From an uncultured Collinsella sp. (GTDB lineage Bacteria; Actinomycetota; Coriobacteriia; Coriobacteriales; Coriobacteriaceae), in NCBI GenBank assembly GCA_902492855.1, contig CABUMU010000132.1:1-5069 (forward strand): a stretch of DNA of 5,069 nt, written 5' to 3'. Within the stretch, counting starts at the first letter, position 1. Every line of letters begins with the position of its first letter. The notes under the pieces were generated by a model. It was given only the letters and a program-made list of their open reading frames with translations. It ran no database searches and was not told the origin of the DNA. This document shows, in pieces, positions 1-4,601 of the stretch. The position numbers and the translations under genes were made by a program.

Positions 1-34
1 CTGACTATAAGGCGCGATGCGTTAACAGCAGCGA

Positions 35-1729
35 CTACTTGCGATGCGCGCGATAGAACTCGATGAGCGCCTGGGTCGAAGCGTCCTGCTCGGCCTTGGC
101 GGCGTCATCGTGGAAGGCCGGGGTAATCTGCTTGGCAAGCTGCTTGCCCAGCTCGACGCCCCACTGGTCGTAGGAGTCGATGCCCCAGACCGTGCCCTCG
201 ACAAACGTGATGTGCTCGTACAGGGCGATGAGCTCGCCGAGTGCGAACGGGGTCAGCGTGTCGCCGAAGATCGAGGTCGTCGGGCGATTGCCCTCAAAGC
301 AACGGGCCGGGACGATCTGCTCGGGCGTGCCCTCGGCACGAACCTCATCGGCCGTCTTACCAAAGGCGAGCGCCTTGGTCTGGGCCAGGAAGTTGCCCAG
401 GAACAGCTCGTGGACATCCTGGCCGCCGTCGGTCGCAGGGTTGGCGGTATTGGCGAAGGCGATGAAGTCGGCCGGAACCACCACAGTGCCCTGGTGCAGC
501 AGCTGATAGAAGGCATGCTGGCCGTTGGTGCCGGGCTCGCCCCAGAAGATCTCACCGGTGTCGGAGGTCACGGCGCTGCCGTCCCAGCGGACATGCTTGC
601 CGTTGGACTCCATGGTGAGCTGCTGCAGGTAGGCCGGGAAGCGGTGCAGGTACTGGCAGTACGGCAGCACGGCGTGGCTCTTGGAACCGAAGAAGTTGAC
701 GTACCAGACATTGAGCAGGCCCATCAGCGCGACGGCGTTGTTCTCGAGCGGGGTGTTGCAGAAGTACTCGTCGATGGCGTGGAAGCCCTCGAGGAACTGC
801 TGGAAGCGCTCGGGGCCGAGCACGACGATCAGCGACAGGCCCACGGCGGAGTCAACGGAATAGCGGCCACCGACCCAGTTCCAGAAACCGAAGGCGTTGG
901 CGGGGTCGATACCGAAGGCCTCGACCTTCTCGAGTGCGGTGGAAACGGCGACGAAGTGCTTTGTCACGGCCTCGGCGTTCTGCTCATCGGAGCCGTCGAT
1001 GGCGCCCTGAGCCTTGAGCTGCTCGAGCATCCAGGTCTTGACCTCGCGGGCGTTGGTGAGGGTCTCGAGCGTGGTGAAGGTCTTGGAGACGATGATTACG
1101 AGCGTGGTCTCGGGATCCAGGCCCTTGAGCTTCTCGGCCTGGTCGTTGGGGTCGATGTTGGAGATGTAGCGGCAGTCGATACCGGCGTCGGCATAGGGAC
1201 GCAGAGCCTCGTAGGCCATGACCGGGCCCAGGTCGGAGCCGCCGATGCCGATGGACACCAGATGCTCGATCTTCTTGCCGGTAACGCCCTTCCACTCACC
1301 GGAGCGCACGCGCTCGGCGAAGGCATACATGCGGTCGAGGACCTCGTGCACGTCGGCGACGACGTCCTGGCCGTCGACGATGAGCTGGCCCTTCTCGCTT
1401 GCCGGGCGGCGCAGCGCGGTGTGCAGGACAGCGCGGTCCTCGGTAGTGTTGATGTGCTCGCCAGAGAACATGGCGTCGCGGCGCTCCTCGAGCTTCACCT
1501 CGCGGGCAAGATCGCACAGCAGCTTGACGGTCTCATCGGTCACCAGGTTCTTCGACAGATCGAAGTGCAGGTCACCGGCGTCAAAGCTCAGCTTGTTCAC
1601 GCGGTCGGCGTCAGCAGCGAACCAGGCCTTGAGGTCGATACCTTCGGCCTCGAGCTTCTCCTGATGAGCCTCGAGCGCCTTCCAAGCGGCAGTCGACGTA
1701 GCATCGATAGGTGCGGCAACAGTTGCCAT
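35..1729 (-). CDS. pgi: Glucose-6-phosphate isomerase (phosphoglucose isomerase)
   Basis: Cytosolic enzyme interconverting glucose 6-phosphate and fructose 6-phosphate in glycolysis and gluconeogenesis. The 564-residue protein belongs to the long Pgi family (E. coli about 549). Landmarks, numbered from the chosen start: IGIGGSDLGP near 160-169, SKTFTTLETLTNA near 215-227 (sugar-phosphate binding), FGFWNWVGGRYSVDSA near 280-295 (family signature, with the conserved Arg), GEPGTNGQHAFYQLLHQGT from 397 with catalytic Glu398, and WGVELGKQLAK with catalytic Lys529. The start at 1729 is chosen because AGGAGG (1740-1735) lies 5 nt upstream. A GTG at 1756 in the same frame would put that site inside the gene. 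The His present at E. coli position 386 is not found at the matching place; His440 (DVHELF) is the nearest candidate. The gene appears to be transcribed alone; its terminator is not in the 34 bases that follow. Confidence 0.97.
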   Translation of the reverse strand: MATVAAPIDATSTAAWKALEAHQEKLEAEGIDLKAWFAADADRVNKLSFDAGDLHFDLSKNLVTDETVKLLCDLAREVKLEERRDAMFSGEHINTTEDRAVLHTALRRPASEKGQLIVDGQDVVADVHEVLDRMYAFAERVRSGEWKGVTGKKIEHLVSIGIGGSDLGPVMAYEALRPYADAGIDCRYISNIDPNDQAEKLKGLDPETTLVIIVSKTFTTLETLTNAREVKTWMLEQLKAQGAIDGSDEQNAEAVTKHFVAVSTALEKVEAFGIDPANAFGFWNWVGGRYSVDSAVGLSLIVVLGPERFQQFLEGFHAIDEYFCNTPLENNAVALMGLLNVWYVNFFGSKSHAVLPYCQYLHRFPAYLQQLTMESNGKHVRWDGSAVTSDTGEIFWGEPGTNGQHAFYQLLHQGTVVVPADFIAFANTANPATDGGQDVHELFLGNFLAQTKALAFGKTADEVRAEGTPEQIVPARCFEGNRPTTSIFGDTLTPFALGELIALYEHITFVEGTVWGIDSYDQWGVELGKQLAKQITPAFHDDAAKAEQDASTQALIEFYRAHRK

Positions 1730-1734
1730 AGAGT

Positions 1735-1740
1735 CCTCCT
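1735..1740 (-). promoter_or_regulatory. Shine-Dalgarno site of pgi
   Basis: The minus strand reads AGGAGG-ACTCT-ATG, a full-consensus ribosome binding site with a 5-nt spacer. It fixes the pgi start at 1729 rather than at the upstream in-frame GTG. Confidence 0.9.
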
Positions 1741-1747
1741 CAGCATA

Positions 1748-1771
1748 CGGGCGCACGCCTCCATGCGCCCG
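1748..1771 (-). promoter_or_regulatory. Stem-loop in the pgi leader
   Basis: A perfect 8-bp inverted repeat (CGGGCGCA / TGCGCCCG on the minus strand) encloses an 8-nt loop, TGGAGGCG, which contains an SD-like GGAGG. It ends 7 nt before the true Shine-Dalgarno site. It has no T-tract after it, so it is not a terminator. A role in mRNA stability or translation is possible but not shown. Confidence 0.5.
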
Positions 1772-1788
1772 GACATTCAGATGCCACT

Positions 1789-1805
1789 ATTCTAGCGCAG
1801 GTCAA
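1789..1805 (-). promoter_or_regulatory. Tentative pgi promoter region
   Basis: The minus strand carries TTGAC (1805-1801) and TAGAAT (1794-1789). TAGAAT is a good -10 hexamer (5 of 6), about 60 nt before the pgi start. The TTGAC lies only about 5 bp from it, far too close to serve as its -35. The best spaced -35 for TAGAAT is a poor CTGATT about 17 bp upstream. The promoter is therefore likely near here, but the exact elements are uncertain. Confidence 0.3.
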
Positions 1806-1822
1806 GACTACAATCAGCGAGC

Positions 1823-1854
1823 GTTGCCAATCGGCCCCCAAACGGCAACCGATT
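1823..1854. repeat. Two interleaved short inverted repeats upstream of pgi
   Basis: GTTGCC (1823-1828) pairs with GGCAAC (1844-1849), and AATCGG (1829-1834) pairs with CCGATT (1849-1854). The arms are in the order A-B-A'-B', so the two 6-bp stems cross and share one base at 1849. They could form either alternative hairpins or a pseudoknot, or be an operator upstream of the pgi promoter. The arms are short, so chance is not excluded. Confidence 0.3.
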
Positions 1855-1918
1855 AAAAAGGGACAGGCTTATTTTGGCAGGTCAAACGCTTTACCAACCA
1901 AAAATAACCCGTCCTTTT
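1855..1918 (-). terminator. Intrinsic terminator-like hairpin after the dehydrogenase-like gene
   Basis: An imperfect inverted repeat joins 1893-1918 to 1856-1882 around a 10-nt loop (1883-1892). It begins about 10 nt after the stop codon of the minus-strand gene at 1929. The minus strand leaves the stem with CTGTCCC followed by TTTTT (1859-1855), as expected for Rho-independent termination. The plus strand also ends in TTTT (1915-1918), so the structure could work both ways. The stem has single-base bulges and an AT-rich middle. The left arm shares an 18-nt block with a second copy at 2589-2606. Confidence 0.6.
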
Positions 1919-1928
1919 ATGGCAAATA

Positions 1929-2453
1929 TTAGGCCGCGGCGCAGATGCTACCGAGCAACTCACGCAGAGGAGACCCGATGCCCTCCAGCAGTTCGGGCGC
2001 GATAATGGCAAAAACGGGAACCTCACCGGTGCCCACGACAGCAGGCGCCTTGCCCTCCGAGAGAATGCATCCATAAGGGACAAAACCGTCTTCGCCGGCA
2101 TCGAGCGCCGCCATGCGACGCGCGAGCTCGCGCGCAAAGCCAGCAGTATCGGCATCGCCAATCGCCAGGACAAAGTCCACGCCCTCATCGGTTGCCAGGG
2201 CTACGGCCTCATCGACCAAATCGTCTCCCCCGTCGCCCCCGGCCGAACCGCAACGAAAGAGTACGCGTTCGAGCAGGGCACGATCGAGCGAGCCCAGCGC
2301 CGCCGAAACGAGCTCATCGCGCGTGTGCTTGTCGCCTCCCAGCACGACCAGTGCCTTGGTGCCGCCATAGTGGGCAACCAATCGCCCGCACCAGCGAGCC
2401 ACATCCCCATCCGCAACCAAGCGCGTCGGCATACCAAACCCATAGTTGACCAT
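1929..2453 (-). CDS. Truncated iron-containing alcohol dehydrogenase-like protein (N-terminal domain only)
   Basis: A 174-residue protein whose N-terminal 110 residues follow the iron-dependent alcohol dehydrogenase/dehydroquinate synthase-like fold. Residues 1-16 (MVNYGFGMPTRLVADG) match the usual family beginning; ALVVLGGDKH (34-43) sits where the first nucleotide-binding strand lies; EGVDFVLAIGDADTAGFA (90-107) replaces the usual EGVDFILAVGGGSxxDxAK. The GGGS loop that holds the NAD(P) diphosphate is degenerate, and the C-terminal helical domain with its metal-binding Asp and His residues is absent (family members run about 380-400 residues). The ATG at 2453 is chosen because it matches the family start; an in-frame ATG at 2504 would add 17 residues, and neither has a strong ribosome binding site. 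Enzymatic activity is unlikely. It may be a repurposed domain or a decaying gene that is still open. It stands alone, divergent from the polymerase operon. Confidence 0.7.
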   Translation of the reverse strand: MVNYGFGMPTRLVADGDVARWCGRLVAHYGGTKALVVLGGDKHTRDELVSAALGSLDRALLERVLFRCGSAGGDGGDDLVDEAVALATDEGVDFVLAIGDADTAGFARELARRMAALDAGEDGFVPYGCILSEGKAPAVVGTGEVPVFAIIAPELLEGIGSPLRELLGSICAAA

Positions 2454-2588
2454 TATCCCCACAACCCTTCCGTGCTTTATGGTGGTATCGATCGTTAGGC
2501 TCATGCTACGAAGCGAGCTTTTCCGAGCTGTTTCGCGCTCTTTAGGGCTGCGTTAAAACCCCGATGAAGCCGCACGACCATACTTGCC

Positions 2589-2606
2589 AAAAAGGGACAG
2601 ATTTTG
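2589..2606. repeat. Second copy of an AAAAAGGGACAG intergenic repeat
   Basis: AAAAAGGGACAG followed by ATTTTG matches the block at 1855-1876, which carries the same sequence with four extra bases (GCTT) between the two parts. The two copies flank the dehydrogenase-like gene. Here the last bases form part of the -35 hexamer of the polymerase promoter. On the minus strand a weak 5-bp stem (GGACA/TGTCC, 2595-2615) precedes C and TTTTT, so it also looks terminator-like. Confidence 0.5.
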
Positions 2607-2632
2607 ACGGTGTCCGTGCAAGCGGGTATTAT
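2604..2632 (+). promoter_or_regulatory. Sigma-70-type promoter of the polymerase-YolD operon
   Basis: TTGACG (2604-2609) and TATTAT (2627-2632), each matching 5 of 6 consensus bases, are separated by the ideal 17 bp. Transcription would start near 2639, inside the first SOS box and about 39 nt before the ATG at 2678. Confidence 0.8.
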
Positions 2633-2646
2633 CGAACAGGTATTCG
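2633..2646 (+). promoter_or_regulatory. LexA/DinR-type SOS box 1
   Basis: CGAACAGGTATTCG matches 13 of 14 positions of the Gram-positive DinR/LexA consensus CGAACRNRYGTTYG; the mismatch is A for G at position 10. It lies inside a wider palindrome with perfect 6-bp arms (ATCGAA at 2631-2636, TTCGAT at 2643-2648). It directly abuts the -10 hexamer and covers the expected start of transcription, a position suited to repression. Confidence 0.85.
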
Positions 2647-2649
2647 ATA

Positions 2650-2663
2650 AGAACATGTGTTTG
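2650..2663 (+). promoter_or_regulatory. LexA/DinR-type SOS box 2
   Basis: AGAACATGTGTTTG also matches 13 of 14 positions of CGAACRNRYGTTYG, the only mismatch being the outermost base. It begins 17 bp after box 1, about one and a half helical turns, and ends just before the Shine-Dalgarno sequence. The tandem arrangement suggests two LexA dimers and tight repression of the operon. Confidence 0.75.
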
Positions 2664-2665
2664 AT

Positions 2666-2672
2666 GGAAGGG
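2666..2672 (+). promoter_or_regulatory. Shine-Dalgarno site of the polymerase gene
   Basis: GGAAGGG is followed by a 5-nt spacer and ATG at 2678. This decides the start against an in-frame GTG at 2657, which has no such site and lies within SOS box 2. Confidence 0.8.
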
Positions 2673-2677
2673 CACGG

Positions 2678-4183
2678 ATGGCGCACGAGCAGCACACCTA
2701 TATCTGCATCGACCTCAAGACGTTTTATGCCAGCGTCGAGTGCGTCGACCGTGGGCTCGATCCGCTCACCACCAACCTGGTCGTTGCCGACGAATCGCGC
2801 GGACGCACGACCATCTGCCTCGCTATCACGCAGGCCATGAAGGACTTAGGTATTCACAACCGCTGCCGTCTGTTCGAGATTCCCGACGGCATCGACTGCA
2901 TCAAAGCAGTGCCGCGCATGCAGCACTACATGGAGGTGTCGGCGCAAATCTACGGCATCTATCTGGAATACGTCAGCCCCCAGGACGTGCACGTCTACTC
3001 AATTGACGAGTGCTTTATCGACGTGACACCCTATCTGGACCTCTATCACACCGATGCGGAAGGCTTCGCCTGCATGTTGCGCGACGAGGTCCTGGCGCGC
3101 ACCGGCATCACGGCGACGGTCGGCATCGGCCCCAACCTATTCCAGGCCAAGGTTGCACTCGATATCACCGCCAAGCACGTACCCAGCCGCATCGGCATAC
3201 TCGACGATGAGACCTTTCGCAAGGAAATCTGGCCCCATCGTCCCATCACCGATATCTGGGGCATCGGCCCCGGCGTGGCAGCACGACTCGAAAAATACGG
3301 CGTCTACGATCTGATGGGCGTCGCGGCGCTCGACGAAAACCTGCTTTACGACGAGCTCGGCGTCAATGCCGAGTATCTCATCGACCACGCCTTCGGACGC
3401 GAGCCGACAACCATCGCCGATATCCAAGCCTATCGCCCGCAAGCAACTTCGACCACCACAGGACAGGTGCTCTCGAAGGGCTATGCCTACGAGCAGGCCT
3501 ACACCGTCTTGCGCGAGATGGTCGACAACGCCGTGTTGGACTTGATCGATAAGCACGTGGTCTGCGACAGCATCTCGCTCTTTGTGGGCTACGCGAGCGA
3601 GCGCGCCGACATACGCAGGCTTGATGCCAGCGGTACTGCACAATATGTGGACGGATGCGGACACCTGCGCTCGAGTACGTCGAGCATCGAACCCACCGCA
3701 ACCGCCGGCCCCGAGCTCGCGCCCCGTGCTCCCAAGCCCGTCCAGCGCGATGACGAACGGCGCCGCCTGGTGCGCGAAGCGCAGGCAATCGATGGCATCT
3801 TTGTGGGAGAGCATGGTGGCAAACCGCGTGGTGGCTATGCCGCGCTCTTTGCGCACTCCAACGCCTCGCGCAAGCTGCCCGAGCGTACCAATTCGTTTAA
3901 GAAGATCATGGGCTATTTCGATGAGCTCTGGGCGCAGACTGTCGATCCCAAACGACCGGTCAAGCGCATCAACCTGGGCTTTAGCAATCTTGTGCCCGAG
4001 GAATTTGCCACCATCGATCTGTTCAGCGATATCGAGGCCGATGAGCGCGAGCGCGACCTGGCGCGCGCCGTCCTGGCCGTGAAAGGCAAGTACGGCAAGA
4101 ACGCGCTCGTCAAGGGATTAAGCTTTACCGCCGGCGCCACCGCGCGCGAGCGCAACGATCAAGTTGGAGGACACCGTGCCTAA
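2678..4183 (+). CDS. Y-family DNA polymerase, UmuC/YqjW/UvrX type
   Basis: Predicted translesion polymerase of the SOS response, copying damaged DNA with low fidelity. The protein has 501 residues. The palm carries the metal-binding acidic residues: Asp12 in CIDLKTFYASVE and Asp110-Glu111 in VYSIDECFIDV. TVGIGPNLFQAKVALDITAKH (about 147-167) is typical of the Gram-positive UmuC-like group. The thumb has a helix-hairpin-helix-like WGIGPGVAARLEKYGV (194-209). The little finger begins near 256 and ends with KYGKNAL (471-477) and GATARERNDQVGGHRA (486-501), a tail characteristic of YqjW/UvrX relatives. TIDLF (445-449) sits where such proteins carry a beta-clamp-binding QLxLF motif, but lacks the Gln. 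B. subtilis relatives have about 412-416 residues; much of the excess here is a Pro/charged stretch at about 309-396. The gene is first in an SOS-controlled operon with a YolD-like gene. The paralogous name dinB is less apt than umuC-like. Confidence 0.93.
   Translation: MAHEQHTYICIDLKTFYASVECVDRGLDPLTTNLVVADESRGRTTICLAITQAMKDLGIHNRCRLFEIPDGIDCIKAVPRMQHYMEVSAQIYGIYLEYVSPQDVHVYSIDECFIDVTPYLDLYHTDAEGFACMLRDEVLARTGITATVGIGPNLFQAKVALDITAKHVPSRIGILDDETFRKEIWPHRPITDIWGIGPGVAARLEKYGVYDLMGVAALDENLLYDELGVNAEYLIDHAFGREPTTIADIQAYRPQATSTTTGQVLSKGYAYEQAYTVLREMVDNAVLDLIDKHVVCDSISLFVGYASERADIRRLDASGTAQYVDGCGHLRSSTSSIEPTATAGPELAPRAPKPVQRDDERRRLVREAQAIDGIFVGEHGGKPRGGYAALFAHSNASRKLPERTNSFKKIMGYFDELWAQTVDPKRPVKRINLGFSNLVPEEFATIDLFSDIEADERERDLARAVLAVKGKYGKNALVKGLSFTAGATARERNDQVGGHRA
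4166..4170 (+). promoter_or_regulatory. Shine-Dalgarno site of the yolD-like gene, inside the polymerase gene
   Basis: GGAGG lies 5 nt before the GTG at 4176 and is formed by the codons for the two Gly residues of the polymerase's conserved GGHRA tail. It decides GTG 4176 over the in-frame TTG at 4164, and supports translational coupling. Confidence 0.8.
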
Positions 4184-4601
4184 ACCCAAACAACAGCCCA
4201 TGCGCCCGCCGACCGCCTTCGAGCGCCTGGCGGACCCCGAGGGCAGACGCCGCGCAGCCGACCCCAACCTCACTGCCAACGGTGCCGTGCGCGCCAACCG
4301 CGCCGCACAGTTTATGCCCTTTGCCGCCCTCACGGGATACTACGAACTCGTGCGCAAGCAGGAAATCACCGTCGAGCAAAAACGTGAGCTCACGGAAGAA
4401 AAAGCCCTCGAGCTTTCGCAAAAGCTCGAGGGCCTCAAACGCGGCGACTTGGTGCGCGTCACCTATTACGATACGTACGGCTATCGTAGCCGCACGGGCA
4501 TTCTCGACGAAGCGTTACCCGCATTCAAGCTGCTCAAACTCAGGGATATCGCCATCAACTTCGACGATATCCAGGACATTGAGCTACGCGGACGAGCCTA
4601 G
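4176..4601 (+). CDS. YolD-like protein, partner of the UmuC-like polymerase
   Basis: A 141-residue protein of the YolD-like family, whose members accompany UvrX/YqjW-type Y-family polymerases in Gram-positive bacteria and have been proposed as UmuD counterparts; the molecular role is not established. Visible features: a basic, Pro-rich, probably disordered N-terminus (1-40); the family motif NRAAQFMPFAALTGY (41-55); a charged helix (56-90) ending in RGDLV; and a beta-rich C-terminal part (91-137) with VTYYDTYGY and DIQDIEL. No Ser-Lys self-cleavage site of the UmuD/LexA type can be recognised. The GTG start overlaps the polymerase stop by 8 nt, so the two are co-transcribed and probably coupled. 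Codons 77-86 contain a 13-bp perfect inverted repeat that reads as a terminator on the other strand. The stop TAG (4599-4601) shares bases with the stop of the convergent surface-protein gene. Confidence 0.85.
   Translation: MPKPKQQPMRPPTAFERLADPEGRRRAADPNLTANGAVRANRAAQFMPFAALTGYYELVRKQEITVEQKRELTEEKALELSQKLEGLKRGDLVRVTYYDTYGYRSRTGILDEALPAFKLLKLRDIAINFDDIQDIELRGRA
4396..4433 (-). terminator. Intrinsic terminator for the convergent surface-protein gene, inside the yolD-like gene
   Basis: A perfect 13-bp inverted repeat (4404-4416 and 4421-4433; GCCCTCGAGCTTT and its complement) with a 4-nt loop. On the minus strand the stem is followed by TTTTTCTT (4403-4396), the classic Rho-independent arrangement. 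On the plus strand it is followed by CTCAAAC, so it would not terminate the polymerase operon. It lies 164 nt after the stop codon of the minus-strand surface-protein gene. Confidence 0.8.

Noticed and set aside
14..48. Direct repeat GCGATGCG (14-21 and 41-48) around the pgi stop.
   Set aside because: An 8-base repeat in GC-rich DNA is expected by chance and shows no further structure.
1730..1756. Longer pgi beginning at an in-frame GTG (1756).
   Set aside because: The AGGAGG site would be inside the coding region and the nine extra residues do not resemble Pgi.
44..1795. A 583-codon open frame on the plus strand across the whole of pgi.
   Set aside because: It is the mirror of pgi in GC-rich DNA: its protein is Leu/Gly/Val/Asp-rich without recognisable motifs, whereas pgi has every family signature and a consensus ribosome site.
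1789..1805. TTGAC and TAGAAT read together as the -35 and -10 of one pgi promoter.
   Set aside because: They are only about 5 bp apart, so they cannot serve the same polymerase.
2657..2677. Longer polymerase beginning at an in-frame GTG (2657).
   Set aside because: The codon lies in SOS box 2 with no ribosome site before it; ATG 2678 has GGAAGGG at proper spacing.
3137..3856. A 239-codon minus-strand open frame opposite the polymerase gene.
   Set aside because: It lies wholly inside a strongly supported gene and has no recognisable domain; GC-rich codon use explains the absence of stops.
4404..4433. The perfect hairpin as a plus-strand terminator of the polymerase operon.
   Set aside because: The plus strand has no T-run after the stem; the run is on the minus strand, and plus-strand termination here would cut the yolD-like gene.
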